Positions 37,491 to 46,128 of a stretch of 64,000 nucleotides of DNA are shown here, piece by piece. The position numbers were made by a program, and so were the translations under genes. This stretch comes from Novosphingobium sp. Chol11 (GTDB lineage: Bacteria; Pseudomonadota; Alphaproteobacteria; Sphingomonadales; Sphingomonadaceae): positions 124,001-188,000 of the forward strand of contig NZ_OBMU01000001.1 in NCBI RefSeq assembly GCF_900218065.1, given 5' to 3'. Each line of letters opens with the position of its first letter. The first letter of the stretch is position 1. Under the pieces are notes generated by a model. That model ran no database searches. It saw only the letters and a list, made by a program, of their open reading frames with translations, and was not told the origin of the DNA.

Positions 37491-38009
37491 TCAATATTGG
37501 ACTGTGACGGTCACCGCGCGGCGGTTCTGTGCCCAGGCGGCCTCGTCCGAACCGAGCGCGGCGGGGCGTTCCTTGCCATAGCTCACGGTGTTGATGCGGC
37601 TGGGGTCGATGCCGAGCGAGGCGAGATAGTTTTTCGCGGCGTTGGCGCGGCGGTCGCCCAGCGCGATATTATAGTCGCGGGTGCCGCGCTCGTCGGCATG
37701 GCCTTCGATCGTGACGCGGACATTGGGGTTCTGCTGGAGCCAGGCGGCCTGGCTTTGCAGCGTCTGCTGGTCCTGCGCGTCGACATCATATTGATCGGTG
37801 TCGAAGAAGATGCGGTCGGACGAGACGGAGGCGACGAAATCTTCCTGGCTGCCCTTGACCGGGGCGCCCGTGCCGGTGCCCGTGCCGGTCCCGGTCTGCG
37901 CGCTGCTGTCAGTCGCGGGCGGGGGCGGCAAATCCTTGGGCGCTTTCTTGCCACAGGCGGCGAGCGCCAGGACCGAGACGGCGATGAGGAGGGGGCGGTT
38001 GAGTTTCAT
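37491..38009 (-). CDS. pal: Peptidoglycan-associated lipoprotein Pal
   Basis: A 172-residue lipoprotein that ties the outer membrane to peptidoglycan and binds TolB. The lipobox is LAAC (Cys19). A Pro-rich stretch and a Thr-Gly repeat (TGTGTGTGTG, residues about 39-48, encoded by a GC-rich microsatellite) lead to the OmpA-like domain with FFDTDQYDVDAQ, IEGHADERGTRDYNIALGDRRANAAKNYL and SYGKERPAALG. It is the last gene of the Tol-Pal operon and lies before a strong terminator. Confidence 0.97.
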   Translation of the reverse strand: MKLNRPLLIAVSVLALAACGKKAPKDLPPPPATDSSAQTGTGTGTGTGAPVKGSQEDFVASVSSDRIFFDTDQYDVDAQDQQTLQSQAAWLQQNPNVRVTIEGHADERGTRDYNIALGDRRANAAKNYLASLGIDPSRINTVSYGKERPAALGSDEAAWAQNRRAVTVTVQY

Positions 38010-38067
38010 CAGGGGTCTCCTTGAAGAGCATAGGGTCGTTACGTCTGCGCGACGATGTTGTTCCCGA

Positions 38068-39390
38068 TCAGGGGAGCAGCGGACCCCAGGCGGGGTCTGA
38101 ACCGCTCAGCGGCGTGGGGATGCGGCGTTCGTTGACGCCGGTCAGGTCGACTTGCCAGACCTGGCTGGTGCCTTCGCGCCCGGCGGTGGTGCGGAAATAT
38201 TGCAGGACGCGGCCGTTGGGCGACCAGGTGGGCTGCTCATCCTGCCAGCCATTGGTGAGGATGCGTTCATTGCCACCATCCGGCGTCATGACGGCGATCT
38301 TGAAGTCGCCGCTGATCTTGGTGAAGGCGATGAGGTCGCCGCGCGGGCTCCATTCTGGCGTCGCATAGCGGCCGCCGCCATGGCTGATGCGGCGCTGGCC
38401 CGAACCATCGGCGTTCATGACATAGATTTGCTGGCTGCCCGAACGGTCGCTTTCGAACACGATGCGGGTGCCGTCGGGCGAATAGCTGCCGCCGACGTCG
38501 ATGCCCGGCGCGGTGGTGAGGCGGACGGGTTGGCCGCCCTGCGCCGAGACGCGGTAGATGTCGGTATTGCCCGCGACCGCCATCGAAAAGAGGATGTTGC
38601 GGCCGTCGGGCGACCAGCGCGGCGCGAAGGTCGCATTGTTGCTTTCGGTGACGAGCCGCTGACGACCGGTGCCGATGTCATAGACATAAATGCGCACCCG
38701 GCTGCCGATATAGCTTACATAGACGATCGACTTGTAGTCGGGCGAGAAGCGCGGGGTGAGCGCGATCGACTGGCCGTTGGTGATGAAGCGGTGGTTGGCG
38801 CCATCGCTATCCATGATGGCGAGGCGCTTGGTGCGGTTCCCCTTGGGGCCGCTCTCCGCGATATAGGCGATGCGGCTGTCGAAGAAGGGGCTTTCGCCCG
38901 ACAGGCGGGCATAGATGGCATCGGCGCATTTATGCGCGGCGCGCCGCCAGTCGCGCGGGGCGACGACATAGCCCTGGCGGGTCAGTTCCTGCTTCAATGC
39001 GACGTCGTAGAGATAGCAGCCGACCGTGATGTCGGCTTCGCCGCCGGTGGTGCGGACGAAGCCCTGCACCAGCGCCTGGTAAGCGCCCCATTTGTCATAG
39101 GCGGGATTGGTGACTTCGGGAAAGCCGATGGCGGGAATGCCGGCCGGGCCGGATGGATCGAACAGGCCCGAGCCCTTGAGGTCCGTGGCGATCACTTCGG
39201 CGATCTTGCGGCCAAGTTCGGACGATGAGCCAGCGGGCGTCGATACTTCGGCCTGCGGCGGCAGGGCGGGCACGACGATCTTGAGGTTGCTGTCGATCTC
39301 GCCCGTCACATCGACCGACAGCTGCGCCATCGCAGGGCTGGCAAAGGCTGCGCAAAGGGCGAGCAGTGCGGTTATTCCAAAGCTTCTCAT
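38068..39390 (-). CDS. tolB: Tol-Pal system beta-propeller protein TolB
   Basis: A periplasmic protein that shuttles between Pal and the TolA side of the system. The 440-residue product has a signal peptide (LLALCAAFASPAMAQ), an N-terminal mixed domain and a six-bladed propeller made of repeats of the type SPDGTRIVFESDRSGSQQIYVMNADGSGQRRIS. ATG 39390 has AAGGAAAG upstream and overlaps the tolA stop (ATGA); a longer frame from 39435 would run into tolA and lacks a signal peptide. Confidence 0.97.
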   Translation of the reverse strand: MRSFGITALLALCAAFASPAMAQLSVDVTGEIDSNLKIVVPALPPQAEVSTPAGSSSELGRKIAEVIATDLKGSGLFDPSGPAGIPAIGFPEVTNPAYDKWGAYQALVQGFVRTTGGEADITVGCYLYDVALKQELTRQGYVVAPRDWRRAAHKCADAIYARLSGESPFFDSRIAYIAESGPKGNRTKRLAIMDSDGANHRFITNGQSIALTPRFSPDYKSIVYVSYIGSRVRIYVYDIGTGRQRLVTESNNATFAPRWSPDGRNILFSMAVAGNTDIYRVSAQGGQPVRLTTAPGIDVGGSYSPDGTRIVFESDRSGSQQIYVMNADGSGQRRISHGGGRYATPEWSPRGDLIAFTKISGDFKIAVMTPDGGNERILTNGWQDEQPTWSPNGRVLQYFRTTAGREGTSQVWQVDLTGVNERRIPTPLSGSDPAWGPLLP

Positions 39391-40361
39391 CGCGCTTTCC
39401 TTGCGTAGACTCTCAACGGTTTGAGCCATTTCCATTGTTCATAATATTCGTCCGGCAGCCCCTGGAAAGGGGAAGCCTGCATAACCGCCTGCACGGCGCG
39501 TTCCTTGTAGATGGAGACCTGTGGCTTGTTGCTGGCGGTCTGGCCCTGCACGTCGATGACTTCGGGCCTGCCGATCACCCGGCCGTTGCGGTCGATCTTC
39601 ACCTCCAGGAAAGCCACCAGCTGTTCGACATCCGCGCCGGAAGGGAGCTTCAGGTGCCGGTAGATCTGGTCTCCGATCAAGCGGTCGAGCGCGGCCTTTT
39701 GCGCGGGGCCCATCGCCGCGGCGGGCGGCGGCGCGGCCTTGCGCGGGGCGTCGGCTTCGGTGTCGATGCCCTTCAGGAAGTCCTTGCCGAGTAGCGAACC
39801 CTTGGGCTTTTCCGCCTTGCCCTGACCGGATGCGCGGGCCGGGGCATCAGGTTTCGCCTTGGCAGCAGGCTTTTGCGCCGACTTGGCTGGGACGGGCTTA
39901 GCGGCGGCGGCGGGCTTCGCCTTGGCTGGCGTGGGCTTGGCCGCTGGCTTTTCGGGCGCGGGCTTGGGCTTTGGCTTGGCCTTGGCCACGTCCTTCTTCG
40001 CCGGAGCGGGTTCGGGCTTGGCAGGAGCAGGCTTCTCCACCTTCTTGGGTGGAGCAGGCTTTGGCGGCGGCGGTGCGGGTGAAGGCTCGGGCTCAGGAAC
40101 AGGCGCGGGCTCTGGAACGGGCGCAGGGGCCGCGTCCTCGGTCGGTCCCTCTTCCGGCGCGACGCTGGGCGGGGGGGGCTGGGTCGAGATTTGCGGCGCG
40201 GTCGATTGGAGCGCCGCTTCATCCACCAGGCTGACGTCCATCGGCGGGGAGTTCAGCTTGAGCGGATTGGGCGTGGCCAGGAATCCGGCGGACAGCAGGC
40301 CGAACAGCAGGACATGTCCCGCCGTCGCGACGCCAAGGCCGATCTTCTCCGCGCGTTCCAT
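39387..40361 (-). CDS. tolA: TolA, inner-membrane-anchored bridging protein
   Basis: TolA connects TolQ/TolR energy to TolB/Pal across the periplasm. The 324-residue protein has one N-terminal membrane helix (GLGVATAGHVLLFGLLSAGFL), a long Pro/Ala/Lys-rich low-complexity middle (about residues 60-195) and a C-terminal domain (ALDRLIGDQIYRHLKLPSG...VKIDRNGRVIGRPEV...AVQAVMQASPFQGLP) of the TonB/TolA type. The middle is far richer in Pro than E. coli TolA, which is alanine-helical, so it is probably extended. It overlaps tolB by 4 bp. Confidence 0.92.
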   Translation of the reverse strand: MERAEKIGLGVATAGHVLLFGLLSAGFLATPNPLKLNSPPMDVSLVDEAALQSTAPQISTQPPPPSVAPEEGPTEDAAPAPVPEPAPVPEPEPSPAPPPPKPAPPKKVEKPAPAKPEPAPAKKDVAKAKPKPKPAPEKPAAKPTPAKAKPAAAAKPVPAKSAQKPAAKAKPDAPARASGQGKAEKPKGSLLGKDFLKGIDTEADAPRKAAPPPAAAMGPAQKAALDRLIGDQIYRHLKLPSGADVEQLVAFLEVKIDRNGRVIGRPEVIDVQGQTASNKPQVSIYKERAVQAVMQASPFQGLPDEYYEQWKWLKPLRVYARKAR

Positions 40362-40380
40362 CCGTTAAGTCCCTATGGCC

Positions 40381-40845
40381 CTATTCAGAACCGCCGCTGG
40401 CAGCGGCTTCGTCGCCGCCGGTGCTGACCAGCGCGACCTTGTTCAGACCGACGCGGTTGAGTTCGCCCATCACGCGCAACACCCGGCCATAGTCGAGCCC
40501 GGTGTCGGCGCGCAGGAAGATCTGAGGCGGCTCGGCCTTGCCCGCATTGGCGGAAACGATCTCCGCCAGACGGTCCGGCAATTCAGCGTCGCTGATCTGC
40601 GTCTCGTCAATATAGAGGCCGCCGTCGCGATCGATCGAGACCACGGCTGGCTTGTCGTCCTGATCAAGGCCCTTGGCGCGGGTTTCGGGCAAGTTCACCG
40701 GCACGCCTGTGACGAGCAGCGGGGCGGTCACCATGAAGATGATGAGCAGCACCAGCATGACGTCCACCAAGGGCGTGACGTTGATGTCCGCCATCGGCGC
40801 GCGACCACGTCCACGGCGGTGGGATGGGGGGCCGGACATTGCCAT
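40381..40845 (-). CDS. tolR: TolR, ExbD-family proton-channel subunit
   Basis: A 154-residue protein with a short cytoplasmic start, one membrane helix carrying the essential Asp ([24 protein letters not shown]) and a periplasmic domain. With TolQ it uses the proton gradient to energise TolA. It is separated from tolQ by 155 bp containing a palindromic repeat, which is unusual because the two are often tightly coupled. Confidence 0.96.
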   Translation of the reverse strand: MAMSGPPSHRRGRGRAPMADINVTPLVDVMLVLLIIFMVTAPLLVTGVPVNLPETRAKGLDQDDKPAVVSIDRDGGLYIDETQISDAELPDRLAEIVSANAGKAEPPQIFLRADTGLDYGRVLRVMGELNRVGLNKVALVSTGGDEAAASGGSE

Positions 40846-40867
40846 TTACGCGATCTCCGCCAAATTC

Positions 40868-40971
40868 GTCATCCCAGCGAAAGCTGGGATCGCAGGCCGG
40901 ATAGGGCGGAGGGTGAGGCATGAGATGCCAGCGTTGGCTAACGCCGCCCTTCGGGTCGCTGGCATGACGAA
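40868..40971. repeat. Family B palindromic repeat pair between tolQ and tolR
   Basis: A left unit built on CATCCCAGCGAAAGCTGGGAT (arms ATCCCAGC/GCTGGGAT, 40870-40890) and a right inverted unit whose arms GATGCCAGCG and CGCTGGCATGAC enclose 23 bp (40924-40971). The same unit type recurs at 63631, with a variable stem. It lies in the only sizeable gap in the Tol-Pal operon. Confidence 0.8.
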
Positions 40972-41000
40972 AATGGTCGGGTTGACTTGTGCTGCCGTCA

Positions 41001-41720
41001 TCACCGCTGCGCCTCCAGCTCCCGGCTCAGCGTCGAATAAAAGCCGTCAGCAAAGCGGGTCAGCTTGGATTCCATGCGGTTGATGCCATGGCTGAAGCGA
41101 TTGTAGGCGATGACGGCCGGGATCGCCGCGAACAGGCCGATGGCGGTGGCGAACAGCGCTTCGGCGATGCCGGGCGCGACCACGGCAAGCGAACTATTCT
41201 GTTCCTTCGCGATGGCGGTGAAGGCGCGCATGATGCCCCAGACGGTGCCGAACAGGCCGACGAAGGGCGCGACCGAGCCGATCGTTGCCAAGATGTTGAG
41301 CCGGTCGGACAGGCGATCGACCTCGGCCGCGATCATGCTGGACATGGATGTGGCCAGCCGGTCGCGCGTGCCGTCGCGGTCGATCACCTTTTGCGCGGTC
41401 GACCGGCGCCATTCGGTGACGCCCGCTGCCATCACCTTGGCAGCAGGAAAATCGGCCTTCCGGCGTGCTTCGTAGAAGCGGTCGATGTCCTCCGCTTTCC
41501 AGAAGTCGGCTTCGAAGGCGCTGCTCTGGCGGCTCGCCTTGCGCAGCGTGAAGCTGAAGCCGATGATCATCGCCCAGGTCCAGATGCTGGCGAGCAACAG
41601 CCCCAGCATCACCAGCTTCACGACGATGTCCGCCTGAAGGAACAGGGCCAGCGGCGAAATGGTCGCGGCTTGGGTGGCAGCGCCCACCGCTGCGCCAACG
41701 TCAGGCATCGAAAGGCTCAT
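41001..41720 (-). CDS. tolQ: TolQ, ExbB-family proton-channel subunit
   Basis: A 239-residue protein with three membrane helices ([54 protein letters not shown]) and the family signature [26 protein letters not shown]. It forms the proton-driven motor with TolR. The start overlaps the ybgC stop (ATGA), so the pair is coupled; the downstream gap to tolR holds a repeat. Confidence 0.96.
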   Translation of the reverse strand: MSLSMPDVGAAVGAATQAATISPLALFLQADIVVKLVMLGLLLASIWTWAMIIGFSFTLRKASRQSSAFEADFWKAEDIDRFYEARRKADFPAAKVMAAGVTEWRRSTAQKVIDRDGTRDRLATSMSSMIAAEVDRLSDRLNILATIGSVAPFVGLFGTVWGIMRAFTAIAKEQNSSLAVVAPGIAEALFATAIGLFAAIPAVIAYNRFSHGINRMESKLTRFADGFYSTLSRELEAQR

Positions 41721-42187
41721 GAGTTGATGTCTTCCCCTCTCATCAAACGGCTGAAAATGTCGGTCCAGGGCTTTGGTTGCCGCGTCGGGCGGCCCTGATC
41801 GTTAAGGAAGGCGACCGAGACTTCGCCGTCCGTCAGTATTTCATCGCCGCGCCTGACTCTTTGATGAATGGTGCAGGCGACAGGGCGGATTGCGGTTACG
41901 CGGCTTTCCACCATCAGATCATCGTCGAGCCGGGCCGGGCGCTTGTAATCGATGTGCAGGCTGGTCACGGCATAAACGCCGGTTCCATCTTCCTGCGCGG
42001 CGCGCTGATTGATTCCCGCGACCCGCAGCATGTCGGATCGCGCGCGTTCCATGTAGCGAAGATAATTGGCGTGGTAGACGACGCCGGACAGGTCCGTATC
42101 CTCAAAATAGACGCGCACGGGAAAATGATGCACGGCGGCGATGAACCTTCCGGCCGCCGGCTCGGGCATGGGCGCTGTAACGGACAT
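41717..42187 (-). CDS. ybgC: YbgC-type acyl-CoA thioesterase, first gene of the Tol-Pal operon
   Basis: A 156-residue hotdog-fold thioesterase. The active-site region is VRVYFEDTDLSGVVYHANYLRYMERARSDMLR, with the catalytic Asp in EDTDLSG. YbgC is the usual first gene of tol-pal operons and acts on acyl-CoA or acyl-ACP near phospholipid synthesis. ATG 42187 follows AAAAGG with suitable spacing; ATG 42169 is an alternative, and the longer frame from 42292 lacks similarity. Confidence 0.92.
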   Translation of the reverse strand: MSVTAPMPEPAAGRFIAAVHHFPVRVYFEDTDLSGVVYHANYLRYMERARSDMLRVAGINQRAAQEDGTGVYAVTSLHIDYKRPARLDDDLMVESRVTAIRPVACTIHQRVRRGDEILTDGEVSVAFLNDQGRPTRQPKPWTDIFSRLMRGEDINS

Positions 42188-42403
42188 GCGCGGCCTTTTA
42201 ACCATCAAGCAGGCGGCAGGCAAAGGCGGAAATGAAAGAAGCGTGCGCGTCCTGCCGGGCAGCCGGGGCAATCCATCCCACAAAGGGATCACGCTAAGCC
42301 CTGATTAACACGGCGCCTGTTGTGATGATGTTCAAAAGCGCTGGCCCACTGCTTGCCATGGCGCTAGTGGGCGGCAAATTGATTTATGCAAGGACATTTT
42401 GGC

Positions 42404-43282
42404 ATGACCGACATTCAGACCGTTGGCGTCATCGGCGCCGGTCAGATGGGCGCGGGGATAGCGCAGGTCAGCGCGCAGGCTGGCTATGACGTGATCCTGT
42501 GCGACGTCGATCTGGCGCGCGCGCAAAAGGGACTTCAGGGCATTTCCAAGCAGCTCGGCCGGGCCGTGGAGAAGGGCAAGCTGACCCCGGAAGAGTCCGA
42601 AGCCGCCTTCGCCCGCATCCGCCCGAGCGGCGATCTTGCCCCCCTCGCCGGTGCGCAGCTGGTGATCGAGGCGGCGACCGAGCGGGAAGAGATCAAGCGC
42701 ACGATCTTCACCAATGTCGGCGCGGTGATCACGCCCGGCACGATCCTGGCGAGCAATACATCCTCCATCCCCATCACCCGGCTGGCGCAGGTGGTTCCCG
42801 ATCCGGCGCTGTTCGTCGGCATCCACTTCTTCAACCCTGTCCAGGTCATGGCGCTGATCGAATTGATACGGGGCCTTGCGACCTCGGATGAAACGGTGGC
42901 CACCGTGGAGGCCTTTGCCGCCAGCCTCGGCAAGAATGTCGTGCAGGCGTTCGACTCCCCCGGTTTCGTGGTCAACCGCATCCTGTTGCCGATGATCAAC
43001 GAAGCGATCTTCGCGCTGGGCGAGGGGGTCGCCAACATTCGCGACATCGACATGGGCGTGCGGCTGGGGCTCAACCATCCCATGGGGCCCCTGACGCTGG
43101 CGGACTTTGTAGGGCTCGACACCTGCCTTGAGGTGCTGAACGTGCTGCGGTCAACCACTGGCGATTCCAAATATCGCCCCGCGCCGCTGCTGGTCAAATA
43201 TGTCGAGGCCGGCTGGCTCGGGCGGAAGACCGGCAAAGGCTTTTACGACTATTCCGGGGCGGAGCCTGTGCCGACGCGCTGA
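42404..43282 (+). CDS. hbd: 3-hydroxybutyryl-CoA dehydrogenase
   Basis: Oxidises or reduces the 3-hydroxyl of short acyl-CoA with NAD(P). The 292-residue protein has the Rossmann motif GAGQMG (11-16), the catalytic core [13 protein letters not shown]...[19 protein letters not shown] (with the conserved His-Phe-Phe-Asn-Pro), and the C-terminal dimerisation domain with [19 protein letters not shown] and [21 protein letters not shown] 42404 is preferred over ATG 42386 because AAGGA lies about 9 nt before it. It stands alone between tol-pal and psp. Confidence 0.94.
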   Translation: MTDIQTVGVIGAGQMGAGIAQVSAQAGYDVILCDVDLARAQKGLQGISKQLGRAVEKGKLTPEESEAAFARIRPSGDLAPLAGAQLVIEAATEREEIKRTIFTNVGAVITPGTILASNTSSIPITRLAQVVPDPALFVGIHFFNPVQVMALIELIRGLATSDETVATVEAFAASLGKNVVQAFDSPGFVVNRILLPMINEAIFALGEGVANIRDIDMGVRLGLNHPMGPLTLADFVGLDTCLEVLNVLRSTTGDSKYRPAPLLVKYVEAGWLGRKTGKGFYDYSGAEPVPTR

Positions 43283-43306
43283 GGCGGGAAGGGTGGCAAG
43301 GGGGTT

Positions 43307-44308
43307 TCAGTCTGCCCCCAGGCGATGCTTCCGCATGCAGTGGCGCAGCTGGTCATAGCTTAGGCCAAGCGCCTTGGCAGTGGCGCGCTGGTTGAAGCGG
43401 TGGCGCTCCAGCGCCGCTTGCACGATGGCGGCTTCATGTGCGTCGACTGCGGCGCGCAGGTTGCTGACGGGGGCGAGGCTGGGCACGGGGGCGGATTGGG
43501 GGTCCTCGCCCGCTTTTGCTGGCCGTTGCGGCTGCCAGGGTGAGGCGAAGGGATCGAAGACGATCTGCGCGACGGCGCGACTTGGCTCGTTCCAGCGGTA
43601 TACGGCGCGCTCCACGACGTTGCGCAACTCGCGGACATTGCCGGGCCATGCATGCGCTTCCAGCGCGCCCAGGCAGTCCGTGGAGAAGCCGGGCCATTGC
43701 GGCCATCCCAGTTCAGCCGCCATGCGCCTGCCGAAATGATCGGCAAGGACGGCCACGTCGCCATCGCGGGCGCGGAGCGGCGGGAGGGTGATGACCTCGA
43801 AGCTCAGCCGGTCCAGCAGATCGGGGCGGAAGCGGCCTGCCTCCGCCAGTCCGGGCAGGTCTTCGTTGGTGGCGGCGATGATCCGGACATCCACCGTCAT
43901 CGGCCGCGACGCGCCGATGCGGGTGACTTCGCCATATTCGATGACGCGCAGCAGCCGTTCCTGCGCCGCCATGGATAGTGTCGCCAGTTCATCGAGGAAC
44001 AGCGTGCCGCCATCGGCCTCCTCGAACCGGCCTGCGCGCGATCGGGTGGCGCCTGTGAATGCGCCCTGTTCATGGCCGAACAGCTCCGCTTCGATCAATG
44101 TTTCCGGCAGCGCGGCACAATTCATCACGATCAGAGGCTCGCCCCAACGGGGTGAGAGGCGGTGGAGCCGCTCGGCAACCAGTTCTTTGCCGGTGCCGCG
44201 TTCGCCGACCACCAGCACGGGGCGGTTGAGTTCGGCAGCGCGGCCTGCTTGCTCGACTGCATCGAGGAAGGCGAGGGACTGGCCAACGAATTGCGTGTTG
44301 CGCTCCAT
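43307..44308 (-). CDS. pspF: PspF, sigma-54 enhancer-binding activator of the phage-shock operon
   Basis: A 333-residue AAA+ activator with no N-terminal sensory domain, exactly as in PspF, where PspA binding replaces it. Motifs are Walker A GERGTGKE (35-42), GAFTGA (82-87, contacts sigma-54), GGTLFLDELATL (Walker B) and the arginine-finger region RPDLLDRLSFEVI. A C-terminal Fis-type helix-turn-helix follows (NQRATAKALGLSYDQLRHCMRKH). ATG 44308 matches the family N-terminus; ATG 44317 is possible. It is divergent from pspA, with the sigma-54 promoter and enhancer in the gap. Confidence 0.95.
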   Translation of the reverse strand: MERNTQFVGQSLAFLDAVEQAGRAAELNRPVLVVGERGTGKELVAERLHRLSPRWGEPLIVMNCAALPETLIEAELFGHEQGAFTGATRSRAGRFEEADGGTLFLDELATLSMAAQERLLRVIEYGEVTRIGASRPMTVDVRIIAATNEDLPGLAEAGRFRPDLLDRLSFEVITLPPLRARDGDVAVLADHFGRRMAAELGWPQWPGFSTDCLGALEAHAWPGNVRELRNVVERAVYRWNEPSRAVAQIVFDPFASPWQPQRPAKAGEDPQSAPVPSLAPVSNLRAAVDAHEAAIVQAALERHRFNQRATAKALGLSYDQLRHCMRKHRLGAD

Positions 44309-44332
44309 GACCAACATATGGCGAAAATTACC

Positions 44333-44348
44333 ATCATTTGGCAATGAT
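44333..44348. promoter_or_regulatory. Probable PspF enhancer palindrome
   Basis: ATCATT-TGGC-AATGAT is a perfect 6+6 inverted repeat. Its centre is about 84 bp upstream of the predicted pspA transcription start, the distance expected of a sigma-54 enhancer. It also overlaps the start region of pspF, fitting autorepression as known for E. coli PspF. Confidence 0.5.
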
Positions 44349-44396
44349 CAGATTGGCGAACATTTCGAAGCGTCGAGAAACCGGCGTTTCTCCGAT

Positions 44397-44412
44397 TTGG
44401 CACGGCTCCTGC
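44397..44412 (+). promoter_or_regulatory. Sigma-54 promoter of the psp operon
   Basis: TTGGCACGGCTCCTGC contains the invariant GG (44399-44400) and GC (44411-44412) with exactly 10 bp between them and matches the -24/-12 consensus TGGCAC-N5-TTGC in all but one core base. Transcription should start near 44424, about 42 nt before pspA. Confidence 0.85.
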
Positions 44413-44465
44413 AAAGGAATGGCAAGGCAAGGCAAGGCCGCTTGAACGGAAGGATCGCAGTTCCG

Positions 44466-45134
44466 ATGGGTATTTTTTCTCGTACGCGCGACATCATCGC
44501 CGCCAATGTCACCGACCTGCTCGACCGGGCCGAGGACCCCGCCAAGATGATCCGCATGATCATCCTGGAAATGGAGGAGACGCTGGTCGAGGTGCGCGCT
44601 TCTGCCGCCCGAACCATCGCTGATCAGAAGGAGATGAGCCGTCATATCGGCAAGCTTCAGGGCCTGCAGGACAGCTGGACCGAAAAGGCGCAACTGGCCT
44701 TGAGCAAGGATCGCGAGGACCTGGCCAAGGCCGCGCTGGTCGAAAAGCAGAAGGCGGCGGACATGGCGGAAAAGCTTGAGGCGGAAATCGATCTGCTGGA
44801 CGAGGCGCTGAAAGCGTCCGAAGAGGATATCGCCAAGCTTCAGGCCAAACTGAGCGAGGCGCGCAACCGGCAGAACAGCCTGGTCAGCCGGATGGAAAGC
44901 GCGCAGAACCGGCTGCGGATGCGCCAAGCCTATGCCGGTGAAAAGGTGAACGAGGCCTTTGCCCGGTTCGACATGCTCGAACGGCGGGCGGACCTGGCAG
45001 AAGGGCGGGCGGATGCCTTCAACCTTGGCCAGCAGCCCAAGACATTGGAGGAGGAGATTGCCGAATTGCAATCCGCCGACAAGGTCGACGCCGAACTCGC
45101 GGCGCTCAAGGCCAGCATGAACCGGCCCGCCTGA
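44466..45134 (+). CDS. pspA: PspA, phage-shock membrane-stress effector
   Basis: A 222-residue coiled-coil protein of the PspA/IM30 (ESCRT-III-like) family. It begins MGIFSRTRDIIAANVTDLLDRAEDPAKMIRMIILEMEETL, the typical amphipathic N-terminal helix, followed by long Lys/Glu/Ala helices. It binds PspF to keep the operon off and stabilises damaged inner membrane when released. ATG 44466 is fixed by this N-terminus and the sigma-54 promoter upstream. Confidence 0.97.
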   Translation: MGIFSRTRDIIAANVTDLLDRAEDPAKMIRMIILEMEETLVEVRASAARTIADQKEMSRHIGKLQGLQDSWTEKAQLALSKDREDLAKAALVEKQKAADMAEKLEAEIDLLDEALKASEEDIAKLQAKLSEARNRQNSLVSRMESAQNRLRMRQAYAGEKVNEAFARFDMLERRADLAEGRADAFNLGQQPKTLEEEIAELQSADKVDAELAALKASMNRPA

Positions 45135-45163
45135 ACCCGCCAGACGAACAGGGAGTGTGACGC

Positions 45164-45445
45164 ATGGAGGATGTGTTTCTGCCGATCATGATCTGCGGCA
45201 TGCTGTTCATAGGCATGCCCTGGCTGATCCTGCACTATACGACCAAGTGGAAGCAGGCGCCCAAGATCACCGACGAGGATGAGCGGCTGCTCGATGAGCT
45301 GCACCTGCTCGCCCGGCGGCTGGAGGACCGCTTGCAGACGGTCGAGCGGATCGTCGCCGCCGACAATCCCGATTTCCGTCCGGCGCGCCCCGCGCCCGAC
45401 GATAGCTATGATTTCGATCGCCCGGACCTCGACAGGAGGAACTGA
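45164..45445 (+). CDS. pspB: PspB, membrane component of the phage-shock switch
   Basis: A 93-residue protein with one N-terminal membrane helix (FLPIMICGMLFIGMPWLILHY) followed by a cytoplasmic coiled coil (LLDELHLLARRLEDRLQTVERIVAADNPDFR). This is the same plan as E. coli PspB, including the closing DxxNPxFR-like motif. PspB and PspC sense membrane stress and recruit PspA. Extra C-terminal Asp/Arg/Pro-rich residues are beyond the E. coli length. Confidence 0.92.
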   Translation: MEDVFLPIMICGMLFIGMPWLILHYTTKWKQAPKITDEDERLLDELHLLARRLEDRLQTVERIVAADNPDFRPARPAPDDSYDFDRPDLDRRN

Positions 45446-45446
45446 C

Positions 45447-45827
45447 ATGGCTGCGCGCCGTACCAAATTCTACCTCGACAAGCAGAATGGCAAATGGATG
45501 GGCGTATGCGCGGGCATCGCCGATTATACCGGCATCGACGTGACCTGGGTGCGCGTCGGCGCGGTATTGGTGACGCTGATGGGGGCCTTCCCCTGGTCGC
45601 TGATCGCCTATTTCGCCGTCGCCTATTTTGGCGAGAACAAGCCGCTTGGCCTTTATGCCGATCGGGACGATGAGAAATTCTGGCAGGGCGTGCGCACCAA
45701 TCCGGCGCGGTCGGCGCGCGATGTGCGGTCGAAGTTCCGCGACATCGACCGGCGGCTGGCGGACATCGAGACTTTCTACACCAGCCGCAACAAAAGGCTG
45801 GCGGACGAGATCGAAAGCCTGCGCTGA
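45447..45827 (+). CDS. pspC: PspC, membrane sensor of the phage-shock response
   Basis: A 126-residue protein with the PspC domain: TKFYLDKQNGKWMGVCAGIADYTGIDVTWVRVGAVLVTLMGAFPWSLIAYFAVAYF, one long membrane helix, then a charged cytoplasmic helix region (RDVRSKFRDIDRRLADIETFYTSRNKRLADEIESLR) suited to coiled-coil contact with PspA or PspB. ATG 45447 has a strong AGGAGG site and lies 1 bp after pspB. Confidence 0.94.
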   Translation: MAARRTKFYLDKQNGKWMGVCAGIADYTGIDVTWVRVGAVLVTLMGAFPWSLIAYFAVAYFGENKPLGLYADRDDEKFWQGVRTNPARSARDVRSKFRDIDRRLADIETFYTSRNKRLADEIESLR

Positions 45828-45847
45828 ACGGAGCGTCGGAGGGTCAC

Positions 45848-46078
45848 ATGCAGGACATGGCTTTCACGCTGACCATGGTAATGGGAAGCCTGCTTGGGTT
45901 GCTGATCGTCGCGGGGGCGGCGCTGCGCGGATGGGACGGGTGGCTGGCGCTCAAGCGCGCGGAGCTTGGCCGTCCCGTGGAAGGCGTTGCGGCCATGGGA
46001 AGCACGCGGATCGAGATGGCGGACCTCAAGGAGCGCATCCGCAAGCTGGAGGCGATCGCGGCGGGCGTTGATCCATGA
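45848..46078 (+). CDS. Small PspB-like membrane protein at the end of the psp operon
   Basis: A 76-residue protein with one N-terminal membrane helix (TMVMGSLLGLLIVAGAAL) and a C-terminal coiled-coil segment, MADLKERIRKLEAIAAGVDP. The order helix then L-x-x-R-I-x-x-L-E-x-I resembles PspB of this operon, so it may be a shortened PspB relative; it is not recognisable as E. coli PspD or PspE. It is 20 bp after pspC and followed by a terminator, so it belongs to the psp regulon. Confidence 0.75.
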   Translation: MQDMAFTLTMVMGSLLGLLIVAGAALRGWDGWLALKRAELGRPVEGVAAMGSTRIEMADLKERIRKLEAIAAGVDP

Positions 46079-46085
46079 CGTGAGG

Positions 46086-46111
46086 AAAAGCGGCTTTCGC
46101 GGGCCGCTTTT
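46086..46111 (+). terminator. Terminator of the psp operon
   Basis: Perfect 9 bp stem AAAAGCGGC/GCCGCTTTT with an 8-nt loop (46086-46094 and 46103-46111); the stem itself supplies the T-run. It begins 7 bp after the stop of the last psp gene. Confidence 0.8.
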
Positions 46112-46128
46112 CTGCCTATATGCGGGCT

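Noticed and set aside
37865..37895. Thr-Gly microsatellite in pal as a phase-variation tract
   Set aside because: The repeat unit is imperfect and in multiples of three or six, so slippage would only change linker length.
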